DNA of 64,000 nucleotides from Methyloceanibacter caenitepidi (GCF_000828475.1 NZ_AP014648.1:310001-374000); one strand, 5' to 3'; counted from the first letter of the stretch, positions 18,942 to 27,916 are shown. Notes: generated from the letters alone by a model not told the origin. Program-made: numbers and translations.

Positions 18942-19592
18942 TCAGCGCCGGCGGTCCGCCCGCCGCAGCCGCACATAGAGCGCGCCTTCGCCGCCGAGCC
19001 GGCGGGGGGCATCCGAAAAGCTTACGATCAGCGGCGCCAGGTCCCCGTGGGACAGCCAACGCGGCACCGCCTGGCGCAGCACGCCCCGCGCTTCTTCGTC
19101 ATAGAAGCTTCTGTCCTCGGCGCGCAGCGACCCCTTGCCGGTGATGACCAGGACATGGCGATAGTCCTTACCCCGCGCCCACTGCAGGAATTTCCGCAGG
19201 GCGCTATGGGCCTCGCGCTGGCGCATCCCATGCAGATCGATCCGCGCGTCGATGGCGAGATGGCCCTTGTCGAGCTTGCGCGCGGTTTGCCGGTCGAGAC
19301 CTTCCTTTGGCGAGAAAGCTTTCGTGACGCTGACTTTGCCGGCGCTGGTCCCGGGGCTCGGCTGAAGCTCCGGCGCAATAGTGGGCATCACCTCGGCCGC
19401 CTTCGGTTGTTTTGACGGCGATGGCCTTGCGGGAGCCTTGAGCGGCATTGCCACATCGACGAAACGGTTCTTCTTGGCAAGTGGATGGGCGGTCTCGGCC
19501 ACGCGCGCCCACAGCGCCGCGTCGTCCTCGAGACGGCCGGACTCCGCACCCTTCTTTGATGGCTTAACCTTGCCTGATTTCTCTTTGGCCAT
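18942..19592 (-). CDS. Smr-domain protein
   Basis: 216-residue protein with a C-terminal Smr (MutS2-related) domain: ARIDLHGMRQREAHSAL, the signature LDLHG, then VLVITGKGS and GVLRQAVPRWL. Smr domains are DNA/RNA nicking or binding modules. The N-terminal 90 residues are Lys/Pro-rich and probably disordered. It follows mltA by 24 bases; timA-mltA-smr is a familiar alphaproteobacterial order. Confidence 0.9.
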   Translation of the reverse strand: MAKEKSGKVKPSKKGAESGRLEDDAALWARVAETAHPLAKKNRFVDVAMPLKAPARPSPSKQPKAAEVMPTIAPELQPSPGTSAGKVSVTKAFSPKEGLDRQTARKLDKGHLAIDARIDLHGMRQREAHSALRKFLQWARGKDYRHVLVITGKGSLRAEDRSFYDEEARGVLRQAVPRWLSHGDLAPLIVSFSDAPRRLGGEGALYVRLRRADRRR

Positions 19593-19616
19593 AACCGCAC
19601 CCTAGCGCAAAGCGCC

Positions 19617-20621
19617 TTAACGCTTCCGCATCAGGACATGAAACCGCGCCGCGTGGCGCGTGCGCCCGGAAAGCGCACCCGCGGCCTCGCCGGTCCCGAA
19701 GAAAATGTCGCCGCGCTGTGGCCCCCGGATCGCCGAGCCTACGTCCTGAGCGATCATCAGACGGCGGAAGGGCCGCCCGTCGTCGCCGGCAAGGTCCGGG
19801 GCCGTCACGAAGACCGGCGTGCCGAGCGGGATATAGGTGGGATCCACCGCGAGACTGCGGCCCGGCGTGAGGGGAACGCCCTCGGCCCCGTGCGGGCCTC
19901 GCGCCGCCTCGCCACCCGGAAGGACGGAAAAGAAGATATAGGACTGGTTCAGCCGCATGAGCGCCTTGCCACGGTCCGGATCGGCTCGAAGCCAGGCCTT
20001 CAGCGTACTCATATCGATGCCGCCGGCCTCAAACTCGCCGCGATCGACCAGAACGCGTGCAATGGACGTATACGGATGGCCGTTCTTTCCCGCATAGGTG
20101 AGGCGCAACGAACTGCCGTCGTCGAGGTGAACGAGACCCGATCCCTGCACATGCATGAAGAAGAGGTCGACAAGATCGTCCGTATACAGGAGGACGTGTC
20201 CTCTCCCGTCGAGCGCGCCCGCTTCTATTTCGGCGCGCGTGAAATACGGAACCATACCGTCAGACGTGAGACGAAACCCGGTGTGGCTTTCGTTGTGGGC
20301 CGCGCGGTGTGTCTCTACAATCGTCGTGACAAGGTCGGGCGGGCGACCGTAGATCGGGAATGGGAAGCGCGGTGACTTGGTCATCGAACCGCGCAGCTCC
20401 GGCTCGTAATAGCCGGTGACAAAGCCGGGCGTGTCGGCGGCTGCCGCAAAAGCATTGAACGCGGATTCGAAGTACCCTCGGGCCTCGTCCTCTTGGAGGC
20501 GCGCAACTCCATCGCGTATTGTCGAGTTCACGAGGGCGCGCAGGGCCGCTGCGTGATCGTCCTCCGCCCAACCGTCGAGGCCGGCAAAACTGCAAGGGGT
20601 TGCGTAAGCGGGGCCGGTCAA
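19617..20621 (-). CDS. mltA: membrane-bound lytic murein transglycosylase A family protein
   Basis: Peptidoglycan-cleaving lytic transglycosylase. 334 residues with the MltA domain (VTGYYEPELRGS, YGRPPDLV) and the C-terminal 3D domain (RSLAVDPTYIPLGTPVFV, RRLMIAQDVGSAIRGPQRGD), whose Asp residues form the active site. No signal peptide or lipobox is visible. The only usable start before the domain is TTG at 20621, four codons after the TAG of timA and in the same frame. Either this TTG is used or the two genes are partly read through. Next is smr. Confidence 0.88.
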   Translation of the reverse strand: MTGPAYATPCSFAGLDGWAEDDHAAALRALVNSTIRDGVARLQEDEARGYFESAFNAFAAAADTPGFVTGYYEPELRGSMTKSPRFPFPIYGRPPDLVTTIVETHRAAHNESHTGFRLTSDGMVPYFTRAEIEAGALDGRGHVLLYTDDLVDLFFMHVQGSGLVHLDDGSSLRLTYAGKNGHPYTSIARVLVDRGEFEAGGIDMSTLKAWLRADPDRGKALMRLNQSYIFFSVLPGGEAARGPHGAEGVPLTPGRSLAVDPTYIPLGTPVFVTAPDLAGDDGRPFRRLMIAQDVGSAIRGPQRGDIFFGTGEAAGALSGRTRHAARFHVLMRKR

Positions 20622-20630
20622 GGCCGACTG

Positions 20631-21356
20631 CTAGTTCGCTGCCTCGGTGGCCACGAGCTTCCAGTTCGGATTGCGGGACACCGTATCGCGGGCGAATGTC
20701 CAGATGTCCGTAACCTCGCGCACCTTCTTCGGATCGCCGTCAACGACCTCTCCGGCGGAATCGCGCGTGACGGAGATGAGCTCGCTCACGAACTTGACCG
20801 TGACGAAGGCCTGCTTGTCCTTGACCTCGGCTTCGATCATGTCGGCCTTGTCGATGCCCACCAGTGTCGTGTGGTGGGTCTCGCCGCGTTCGTCGCGCTC
20901 CGCGATCGCGCGGGAGAAGCCCTCCAGAACGTCGTCGCCCAGGAGCTGCTTGAGTGTCTTCTCGTCGCCCTCGGCAAAAGCGGCCACGATCATCTCGTAG
21001 GCCATCTTGGCGCCATCCAGAAACTGTGCGGGGTCGAACCCTGGGTCCGCCTTGATCAAGGCGGTCAGCGATTTGCCGAGCGGACTATCCGCCTTGGCAT
21101 AGCGTTCCAGACGCTCTTCGATGTCCTCGGGCGAAGGGCCGGTGTCGGTACCGACAGGAACCTCGGCGTTCCGGCCGCGCGGCAGCGCCACGACGGTGCC
21201 CTCCGGCGCGCCCTGCTTGGCGTCGGGTCTGGAATAAGGATCGAAGGGCTGCCGCTCGTTTCCGGTCCTGCGTCCGAGCACGCTGCGCAGCCTGATGAAG
21301 ATCACCACCGCGAGAACCAGAAACAGCAATGTATAGATGTCGAAAGCTTCACTCAT
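20631..21356 (-). CDS. Tim44/TimA-family membrane adaptor
   Basis: 241-residue protein with an N-terminal hydrophobic helix (residues 8-23), a charged linker and a C-terminal Tim44-like domain (about 95-240: GFDPAQFLDGAKMAYEMIV, AFVTVKFVSELISV, DIWTFARDTVSRNPNWKLVA). Bacterial relatives of mitochondrial Tim44 anchor at the inner membrane; their partner is not well defined. Divergent from secB and followed by mltA in the same frame after a single TAG. Confidence 0.88.
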   Translation of the reverse strand: MSEAFDIYTLLFLVLAVVIFIRLRSVLGRRTGNERQPFDPYSRPDAKQGAPEGTVVALPRGRNAEVPVGTDTGPSPEDIEERLERYAKADSPLGKSLTALIKADPGFDPAQFLDGAKMAYEMIVAAFAEGDEKTLKQLLGDDVLEGFSRAIAERDERGETHHTTLVGIDKADMIEAEVKDKQAFVTVKFVSELISVTRDSAGEVVDGDPKKVREVTDIWTFARDTVSRNPNWKLVATEAAN

Positions 21357-21654
21357 AGTCTTGCTGCCATCCAGTTCCGGATCCGGTCCGGTTCATGCAA
21401 AACGCCTCGCGGTCAGTGGACCAATGCCATAGCTTAGATATTGTTGCATGCCACGGGGTTTTCTAGCGGTCGCAACCCGCCGCAGCGCATTTTTCATATC
21501 GAACAGGCTGCGTAATAGAGCCAACTTACGTCATTCCCCTCACTGACGCCAACCCCAAAGGGATGGCCGGGCGCACCCGTGCACTTTGTCGAATTGCGTG
21601 GTGCTCGCCTCCCGTGTTAGCCAGCGGTCGGAGTTTGCGCCCAGGGAGGATCAG

Positions 21655-22173
21655 ATGGCCAAGAACGACAAACAGAGTAGCCCGAAAGGCACCAACGGCG
21701 ACGGCCCGGCGGGCGCGGAAGGCGGCTCTCAGGCCCAACTCAACGTGCTCGCACAGTATGTGAAGGATTTCTCCTTCGAGAGCCCGGGCGCGCCGCAGAC
21801 GCTGCAGGGCCCCGGCGAGAACCCCCAGCTCCAGGTCGGCGTCAACGTCAATGCCGGTCCGCGGGGCGAGGACATTTACGAGGCCGTGGTCCATCTCGAG
21901 GCGCACGCCAAAAGCGACGCGGGCGTCATCTACAACGTCGAACTCGACTTTGGCGGCCTGTTCCGAATCAAGAATGTCCCGGAAAACATGCTGCAGCCGG
22001 TCTTGTTCGTGGACTGCCCCACCCTGCTTTTCCCGTTCGTGCGGCGGGTGATCGCGGACGTCGTCCGCGATGGCGGGTTTCCGCCCCTGATGCTCGATCC
22101 CATCGACTTCGGCCGCCTCTATGCACAGAACTTGTCGAAGGGCGGCGCAGCCGACATGAGCCAGCCGAACTAG
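21655..22173 (+). CDS. secB: protein-export chaperone SecB
   Basis: Cytosolic tetrameric chaperone that delivers precursors to SecA. 172 residues: a hydrophilic N-terminal tail of about 35 residues, then LAQYVKDFSFESPGAP, VNVNAGPRG, the central VVHLEAHAKS and the C-terminal FPPLMLDPIDFGRLYAQ of SecB. The start ATG at 21655 follows GGGAGGATCAG, an excellent ribosome site, so the longer upstream frame is discarded. In many rhizobial genomes fxsA is adjacent; I do not see it in the 298-base gap before timA. Confidence 0.95.
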   Translation: MAKNDKQSSPKGTNGDGPAGAEGGSQAQLNVLAQYVKDFSFESPGAPQTLQGPGENPQLQVGVNVNAGPRGEDIYEAVVHLEAHAKSDAGVIYNVELDFGGLFRIKNVPENMLQPVLFVDCPTLLFPFVRRVIADVVRDGGFPPLMLDPIDFGRLYAQNLSKGGAADMSQPN

Positions 22174-22230
22174 GTCCTCCGCCAGACCCGCTGATCGACC
22201 GAACCACGCCGGACAGGCATCAGCATTCAC

Positions 22231-22920
22231 TCACTCGTAGCGGTGCCAGATCGCGTCTTCGCCCAACGTGGCGACGAAGGCGCGATGGGCTTCGCGTTCC
22301 TCTGCCGTCAGGCGCGAGGGCAGCGGCGCCGCGCGCGGGGCGACCGTGACGGCATTGCCCGCCGGATCGGCCTGCTGCGCTCCGTTTCCGGCCAGCTCCA
22401 GCCGCGCCTGCTTTCCGCCGACGAGTTCCACGTAGACGGCGGCCAGCAGACGGCAGTCCAGGAGCGCGCCGTGGAGATCGCGCCCGCTGAGGTCGATGCC
22501 ATAGCGGCGGCACAGAGCATCGAGACTTGCCGGCGATCCAGGATGGCGCCGCCGCGCCAGCGCCAGCGTGTCCACGATTCTGTCCCAGGTCAGGAGCGGC
22601 TTGGACGCCCAGCCGAGCTCCGCGTTCAAGAAGCCGAAGTCGAACTTCGCATTGTGAATGACGAGCCTCGCGCTTTCGACGAATTCCAGGAACTCGTCGG
22701 CCTTGTCCGCGAACAGAGGCTTATCACCGAGGAACTCGGTGGAGAGCCCGTGCACGGCGAAAGCCTGTTCAGGCATGTCGCGCTCGGGATTCAGATAGCA
22801 GTGCCAAGTCCGGCCCGTGGGAATGGAGTTGACCAGCTCCACGCAGCCGATCTCGACGATCCGATGTCCCTCTTTGGGTTCGAGACCCGTCGTTTCCGTA
22901 TCGAGTATGATCTCGCGCAC
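22231..22920 (-). CDS. dnaQ: DNA polymerase III epsilon subunit (proofreading exonuclease)
   Basis: 3'-5' DEDDh exonuclease of the replicative polymerase. Exo I is ILDTETTGLEP, Exo II HNAKFDFGFLNAEL, Exo III HGALLDCRLLAAVY. The C-terminal region after about residue 185 should bind the alpha subunit. 229 residues. The start is GTG (no ATG in frame), 23 bases after coaE; GGAGGT lies 11 bases upstream. End of the ppsR-maf-aroE-coaE-dnaQ run. Confidence 0.95.
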   Translation of the reverse strand: MREIILDTETTGLEPKEGHRIVEIGCVELVNSIPTGRTWHCYLNPERDMPEQAFAVHGLSTEFLGDKPLFADKADEFLEFVESARLVIHNAKFDFGFLNAELGWASKPLLTWDRIVDTLALARRRHPGSPASLDALCRRYGIDLSGRDLHGALLDCRLLAAVYVELVGGKQARLELAGNGAQQADPAGNAVTVAPRAAPLPSRLTAEEREAHRAFVATLGEDAIWHRYE

Positions 22921-22943
22921 CGGTTCGAATGACCTCCGCTCGG

Positions 22944-23567
22944 CTAGTGACGCTGAGCGCGCAGGCGCTCCATAACGCTTCCGTCCTGTAGCTTAAGCGA
23001 TTCGATCAGCACATCGAGTTGCGCCTGCAGGTTTTCCAAGCTGGAACCGCTGTCAAGCCCGTGATCGGCCCGCGCGCGCCGGTCCGCATCGTCGAGCTGC
23101 CGCGCTCGCAGCGCTTCGAACTTCTCGGCTGTCATGCCTAGCCGTTCCAGCACGCGCTGCCGCTGCACATCTTCGGGCGCGCTGACGGCAACCGTGACGT
23201 CGACGCGGGTCTCGGCGCCCGTTTCGAACAGTAGCGGTATTTCCAGAACCGCCATGGGCACGCCGGCGTCTTCTTGGTCGCAGAGAAAGTCGATCTCCGC
23301 CTGCACCACCAGCGGATGGACGATCTCCTCCAGTTGCTTGAGCCGATCTGGACGCCCGGCTACTTCCTTGGCCAGGAGCGTACGGTCGACCCGACCGTCG
23401 CGGGTGGTCCCCGGAAAGGCGTCCTCGATCAAAGGCACGGCCTCGCCCTCGTAGAGCTGGTGCACATAGTCGTCGGCGTCGAAGACGGGCACACCATGGC
23501 GCCTGAAATGAGCGGCTGCTGAGCTTTTTCCCATGCCAATCCCGCCCGTGAGCCCGATGACCAGCAT
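22944..23567 (-). CDS. coaE: dephospho-CoA kinase
   Basis: Last step of coenzyme A synthesis. 207 residues. The P-loop is LTGGIGMGKSSAAAHF; VFDADDYVHQLYE and EIPLLFETGAETRVD are the substrate-binding and lid motifs of CoaE. The start ATG (23567) shares one base with the TGA of aroE, which implies translational coupling; the longer frame upstream runs inside aroE and is not used. Confidence 0.96.
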   Translation of the reverse strand: MLVIGLTGGIGMGKSSAAAHFRRHGVPVFDADDYVHQLYEGEAVPLIEDAFPGTTRDGRVDRTLLAKEVAGRPDRLKQLEEIVHPLVVQAEIDFLCDQEDAGVPMAVLEIPLLFETGAETRVDVTVAVSAPEDVQRQRVLERLGMTAEKFEALRARQLDDADRRARADHGLDSGSSLENLQAQLDVLIESLKLQDGSVMERLRAQRH

Positions 23568-24409
23568 CAGCCCGCCTCCAACGTGGCGACCACGAGGGCA
23601 CGCAGATCGGGGGTCACCTCGGGCCGAACGCCGAACCAGCGCTCGAAGCCGGGCACGGCCTGGTGCAGTAGCATGCCCAACCCGTCCACGCCGGTCAGCC
23701 CGCGCGCGCGGGCCGCGGCCAACAAGGGCGTCTCCAGGGGTACATAAACAATGTCCGCCACCACGGCGTCCGCGGGAAGGGCCGACACCATGATGTCGAG
23801 CGGGGCTTGGCCCGCCATCCCGAGGCTCGTCGTGTTGACCAGGAGGCGGCACGCGGACAACGCCGAGTCCTTGTCCTCCCAGGGAACGACCTGGACGGAA
23901 TCGCCGAAGTCCCGGGCCAGTGTATCCGCCTTCGCAATCGTGCGATTCGTCAAGAGGATCCGGGGAACGCCAGCCTCGATCAGGCCATGAAGGATTGCCC
24001 GCGCGGCGCCCCCAGCGCCCAGCACCATGGCAACGTCGTAGCCCTCACGCCATTCGGGCGCGCACGCATCGAGGTTGGTCATGAAGCCATAGGCGTCCGT
24101 GTTGGCGCCGTGGAGCATGCCGCGCTCATCGACCCACACGGTATTGACGGCGCCGATCGCCCGGGCGGCCGGGTCGGCGTCATCAACCGTACGCAACGCG
24201 GCTTCCTTATGCGGCAGCGTGACGTTCGCGCCCACATAGCCGTGCTCCGAGAGGGTGCTCAAAAAAGCAGGGAAGTTCTCCGGCGGAACGGCCTCTTTGG
24301 TGTAGGCGCCGTCGATGCCGTAATGGGCGAGCCAATAGCCGTGGATCGCCGGCGAGCGGGAGTGCTCCACCGGCCAGCCGATCACACAGGCGCGCGGTGC
24401 CGTACTCAT
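23567..24409 (-). CDS. aroE: shikimate dehydrogenase
   Basis: NADPH-dependent reduction of 3-dehydroshikimate. 280 residues. The shikimate-binding N-terminus is VIGWPVEHSRSPAIHGYW; the catalytic Lys lies in VTLPHKEAAL, and the Asp in GANTDAYGF; the nucleotide loop is VLGAGGAARAILHGL. ATG at 24409 matches the family N-terminus (MSTAPRACVIGWP). It is seven bases from maf and overlaps coaE by one base. Confidence 0.96.
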   Translation of the reverse strand: MSTAPRACVIGWPVEHSRSPAIHGYWLAHYGIDGAYTKEAVPPENFPAFLSTLSEHGYVGANVTLPHKEAALRTVDDADPAARAIGAVNTVWVDERGMLHGANTDAYGFMTNLDACAPEWREGYDVAMVLGAGGAARAILHGLIEAGVPRILLTNRTIAKADTLARDFGDSVQVVPWEDKDSALSACRLLVNTTSLGMAGQAPLDIMVSALPADAVVADIVYVPLETPLLAAARARGLTGVDGLGMLLHQAVPGFERWFGVRPEVTPDLRALVVATLEAG

Positions 24410-24416
24410 GGTCCCG

Positions 24417-25040
24417 TCATCCCTCAATAACCGCCTCGCGCCGCAGCGCATCGAGGAGCGGGAGTAGCGGCAAGCCTAGGATCGAGAAGAAGTCGCCTTC
24501 GATCTTTTCGAAGAGCTGGATACCGAGCGATTCGATCTGGTAGGCGCCGACCGAACCCATCACGCCTTGGCCCGCGGCAGCGAGATAGCGCCCGACGAAT
24601 TCCGGCGATAGACGCCGCATTGTCAGGGTCGCGACATCCGTGTGGGCCCAGACCGTGGCGCCACCGGTCGCGACGACAACAGCGGTGTGCAACTGGTGGC
24701 TCTTGCCGCTGAGGTCGAGAAGCCGGGCCCTTGCATCCTCCATCGAATGCGGCTTCCCGTAAATCTTGCCGTCGGCGGCCATCACCTGGTCTCCGCCGAT
24801 CACGAACGCATCGCCAACTTGCGCGCTCACGTCCTCGGCCTTGGCGCGCGCCAGAACCTCGGCCACGTCACTCGGCTCCACCGTGCCTTCGAGACCAATG
24901 GCCGTGCGCATCGCAGCCTCGTCGAGTTCCGAGCCTTTCGTGCTGAAGGTGAGGCCTGCGCCCTCGAGAAGCTTGCGCCGCGTGGCGCTAGCGGAGGCGA
25001 GGACCAAGGGCGGGCGACCCTCTTGGAGAAAGTTCGTCAT
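24417..25040 (-). CDS. maf: Maf-family nucleotide pyrophosphatase
   Basis: House-cleaning NTP pyrophosphatase of the Maf/Ham1 fold. 207 residues. The phosphate-binding LASASATRRKLLEGAGL and the metal-binding FVIGGDQVMAADGKIYGKP are present; SVGAYQIESLGIQLFEKI is the Maf C-terminal motif. Whether it acts on dTTP/UTP or modified nucleotides cannot be told by eye. The start ATG overlaps the ppsR stop (ATGA). Confidence 0.92.
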   Translation of the reverse strand: MTNFLQEGRPPLVLASASATRRKLLEGAGLTFSTKGSELDEAAMRTAIGLEGTVEPSDVAEVLARAKAEDVSAQVGDAFVIGGDQVMAADGKIYGKPHSMEDARARLLDLSGKSHQLHTAVVVATGGATVWAHTDVATLTMRRLSPEFVGRYLAAAGQGVMGSVGAYQIESLGIQLFEKIEGDFFSILGLPLLPLLDALRREAVIEG

Positions 25041-25873
25041 GTGTCGAGGGCCGGTGCGTCGCGATCGTCATAAAGCCGGATGATCGCTGCCGCGGTTTCT
25101 TCGATCGACCGGCGCGTCACATCGATGATGGGCCAACCGTGGCGCGCGCAAAGCTGGCGCGTTTGCGCGATCTCGGCGGCGATGGCGTCACGATCCACAT
25201 AGTCGTCCAAATGCCCGTGGGCCTGTTCGATGACCCGGTTGTGGCGCACTTGGGAGATTCGCTCCGGACTCGCGACCAGGGCGACCACGAAGGCTTTGGT
25301 CTCTTGTTCGAGCTGCGGCGGGACGGGTACGCCCGGCACGAGCGGGACATTGGCGGTCTTCAGTCCGCGGTTTGCGAGATAGATACTCGTCGGCGTCTTC
25401 GATGTACGGCTGATGCCCAGCAGGATGATGTCGGCATCGTCCAGATTGTCCGGCAAATGCCCATCATCGTGCATCATGGTGAAGTTCAGCGCCTCGATAC
25501 GGCGGAAATAGTCCGCGTTGAGCTGGTGCTGTCCGCCGACCATGGGCGTGGAGGCCATACCCAAATAGGATTCGAAAATCTGAAGCACGTTCAGCAGCGG
25601 CGCCACGTAGGGAACGTTCAAGCCTTTGCAGGCCTGCTCGAGCTTCTCGGCGAGGTCACGATTGAACAGCGTGTAGAGGACGATGCCCGGCGCCGCCTCG
25701 ACCTCTCGCAGCACGCGTTCGAGCTCGCGCTCGCTGCGCACGAGCGGGTGCAGATGTTCGATCGCCCGGGCCGCTGCGTATTGCACTCCCACGGCCCGCG
25801 CGATCGTCACGAGCGTCTCGCCGGTGGCGTCGGAGATCATGTGAAGATGAAAGGTGCGCTGTTGGATATCCAT
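25037..25873 (-). CDS. ppsR: pyruvate,phosphate dikinase / PEP synthase regulatory protein (DUF299)
   Basis: Bifunctional kinase/pyrophosphorylase that reversibly phosphorylates a threonine of PPDK or PEP synthase. 278 residues. HMISDATGETL begins the domain, and the P-loop-like GISRTSKTPTSIYLANRG is diagnostic. Which target is used here is not shown; PPDK is common in alphaproteobacteria. First gene to the left of the candidate origin, transcribed away from it; overlaps maf by four bases. Confidence 0.94.
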   Translation of the reverse strand: MDIQQRTFHLHMISDATGETLVTIARAVGVQYAAARAIEHLHPLVRSERELERVLREVEAAPGIVLYTLFNRDLAEKLEQACKGLNVPYVAPLLNVLQIFESYLGMASTPMVGGQHQLNADYFRRIEALNFTMMHDDGHLPDNLDDADIILLGISRTSKTPTSIYLANRGLKTANVPLVPGVPVPPQLEQETKAFVVALVASPERISQVRHNRVIEQAHGHLDDYVDRDAIAAEIAQTRQLCARHGWPIIDVTRRSIEETAAAIIRLYDDRDAPALDT

Positions 25874-26302
25874 TGTACGGCCATTGGATAACTGGGGCGG
25901 GGAACAGGAGCAACATTAGGCGGTACTGCGCCTCTCCCCACTGACCCGAAAATCATACGCTTTGTTTTTCACAGATTCGTCTGTGTCTAGATCGTGACGG
26001 AGTTTGTCAGCAGGGGGGACAATAGCCTTTTTCATCCCCAGCTCCGAGGGGGTGCAACCCACAGATAATGCGGGTGTTCCCAAGCCGCTTCGTAGCGGAA
26101 ATAGACAAGTTATTTCAATTTTTTATGCGATTTTTCAGGCACGCATGGCCACAGCCGGCCGTCTTCATCGCGAAACCGTCGCATTCGGCCATGCGAAGCC
26201 TGTTGAAACTGTGGTGATGAAGATGAATGTCCGCTATCCACGGGATAACAAAAACAACAGAAACCTTTTTAAAGACTCTTCTTATTTGTTTTAGAGAGAC
26301 GC
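25874..26302. other. oriC: candidate chromosomal replication origin (oriC)
   Basis: 429-base gap between ppsR and hemE with no credible gene. The Caulobacter origin also lies beside hemE, and hemE-rho-parAB neighbours support the call. It is far more AT-rich than its surroundings, notably 26098-26140 and 26241-26295. Degenerate DnaA-box-like 9-mers: TTTTTCACA at 25965 and CTATCCACG at 26234. CcrM sites (GANTC) lie at 25974 and 26274, with another at 26315 just inside hemE. Inverted repeats CCGCT/AGCGG (26085-26098) and GAAATA/TATTTC (26098-26116) precede the AT-rich run. No perfect TTATCCACA was found. Confidence 0.65.
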
Positions 26303-27346
26303 ATGTCTTTTCCCGACTCTCCCTTTCTGTCCGTCTTGAGCGGTCAGACCTGCTCGCCTCCCCCCATGTGGCTGATGCGCCAGGCGGGCCGCTACCTGCC
26401 CGAGTACCGGGAGGTCCGGAAAACGGTCCCCTCGTTCCTGGATTTGTGCCTGACACCGAAATTGGCGGCCGAGGTCACGCTCCAGCCCCTGCGCCGGTTT
26501 CCCTTCGATGCCTCGATCGTCTTCTCCGACATTCTGATCGTGCCCTTCGCGCTCGGTCAGTCCGTGACGTTCGTTGAGGGAGAGGGTCCGAAGCTCGATC
26601 CCATCCGCGATGCGGCCGCGCTGTCGAAGCTCGATCCTGAAGCGGCCCCTGAGAAGCTCTCGCCGGTCTATGAGACCGTGGAACGGGTGGTGGCCGGGCT
26701 GCCGGACGGAGTCCCGCTCATCGGCTTCTGTGGGGCGCCCTGGACCGTTGCCACCTACATGGTCGAAGGGGCGGGCAGCAAGGATCAGGCGCGGGCGCGG
26801 GCGCTCTCCTACGAGGACCCCCCGCTGTTCCGGGCGCTGATCGATACGATCGTGGAGACATCGACGACCTATCTGCTGGGGCAGGTCGCGGCCGGGTGCC
26901 GCGCGCTCCAGATCTTCGATAGCTGGTCGGGAAGCTTGCCCGAGGATGCTTTCGCCCGCTGGTGCATTGCGCCGACGCGAGAGATCGTGGAGCGGGTGAA
27001 GGCGCAAGCCCCGGATATCCCCATTATCGGCTTTCCGCGGGGCGCCGGACCCTCGGCGGTCCGCTACGCCGAAGAAACGGGAATCGACGCGGTCGGGTGC
27101 GATACCAGCCTGCCGGTGGGGTGGATCCGCGATGCGCTGCAGACGCTCGTGCCCGTGCAGGGCAACCTCGATCCGGTGCTGTTGGTCGCCGGCGGCCCCC
27201 AACTCGATGCGCGTGTCCACGAGATCCTGGAGGCGCTCGGCGACCGGCCGTTCATCTTCAATCTCGGCCATGGCATCCTGCCGGAGACGCCGATTGAGAA
27301 CGTGGATCGGCTGGTCCGTCTGGTGAATGGCGAGTGGGCCGGATAA
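26303..27346 (+). CDS. hemE: uroporphyrinogen decarboxylase
   Basis: Decarboxylates uroporphyrinogen III to coproporphyrinogen III in heme synthesis. 347 residues. PPPMWLMRQAGRYLPEYRE contains the invariant Arg residues; FSDILIVPFALGQ holds the catalytic Asp; the C-terminal FNLGHGILPETPIENV is diagnostic. The ATG follows AGAGAGACGC. First gene to the right of the candidate origin; hemJ follows 15 bases downstream. Confidence 0.97.
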   Translation: MSFPDSPFLSVLSGQTCSPPPMWLMRQAGRYLPEYREVRKTVPSFLDLCLTPKLAAEVTLQPLRRFPFDASIVFSDILIVPFALGQSVTFVEGEGPKLDPIRDAAALSKLDPEAAPEKLSPVYETVERVVAGLPDGVPLIGFCGAPWTVATYMVEGAGSKDQARARALSYEDPPLFRALIDTIVETSTTYLLGQVAAGCRALQIFDSWSGSLPEDAFARWCIAPTREIVERVKAQAPDIPIIGFPRGAGPSAVRYAEETGIDAVGCDTSLPVGWIRDALQTLVPVQGNLDPVLLVAGGPQLDARVHEILEALGDRPFIFNLGHGILPETPIENVDRLVRLVNGEWAG

Positions 27347-27361
27347 GGATCTGAAAAACTT

Positions 27362-27790
27362 ATGTTTTTACTCTACATCAAGGCGTTTCACATCATCTCG
27401 GTGATCGCCTGGATGGCAGGCGTCCTCTACCTGCCGCGGCTGTTCGTCTATCACACCTTGGCGGAAACAGGATCGAAGCAGTCCGAGACGTTCAAGGTGA
27501 TGGAACGGCGGCTCCTGAAGGCGATCATCACGCCGGCGATGATCGCGAGCTGGATATTCGGGTTGATCCTTGCGTATTACGCGGTCGATTGGGCCCAGGC
27601 GGGCTGGTTCCACCTCAAGCTTCTCCTGGTCGTGGTGCTTTCGGGTTTCACCGGCTCCCTCGCCCGCTGGACCCGGGAGTTCGCCGAGGATCGCAACACT
27701 CACAGCCAGCGCTTCTACAGGATCGCCAACGAGGTCCCGACGCTCCTGATGATCGTCATCGTCATTCTGGCGGTGGTGAAACCCTTTTAG
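27362..27790 (+). CDS. hemJ: protoporphyrinogen IX oxidase, HemJ type
   Basis: Integral membrane oxidase of the penultimate heme step. 142 residues with four hydrophobic helices; KAFHIISVIAWMAGVLYLPRLFVYH contains the conserved His near residue 10, and AGWFHLKLLLVVVLSG the conserved His/Lys pair of the HemJ (formerly UPF0093) family. Cotranscribed with hemE; a hairpin terminator follows at 27821. Confidence 0.92.
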   Translation: MFLLYIKAFHIISVIAWMAGVLYLPRLFVYHTLAETGSKQSETFKVMERRLLKAIITPAMIASWIFGLILAYYAVDWAQAGWFHLKLLLVVVLSGFTGSLARWTREFAEDRNTHSQRFYRIANEVPTLLMIVIVILAVVKPF

Positions 27791-27820
27791 AAATCCTGGT
27801 CTTCAGATCCAGATCAGTCG

Positions 27821-27845
27821 GCGCACAAATAATGTGCGGCTTTTA
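27821..27845 (+). terminator. terminator-like hairpin after hemE-hemJ
   Basis: Perfect six-base stem CGCACA (27822-27827) and TGTGCG (27833-27838) with loop AATAA, followed by GCTTTTA. It lies about 32 bases after the hemJ stop. The T-run is short, so termination may be partial. Confidence 0.55.
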
Positions 27846-27916
27846 GGTCAAGTCTATTCCGCGCGGGCGCAGGCTCTGCTATAAGTCGACTCGAATCTAG
27901 TCTAAGCCTCAAGGTT

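Noticed and set aside
26004..26294. 96-codon frame inside the origin gap
   Set aside because: No ribosome site, no motif, low codon-like composition, and it crosses the AT-rich origin elements.
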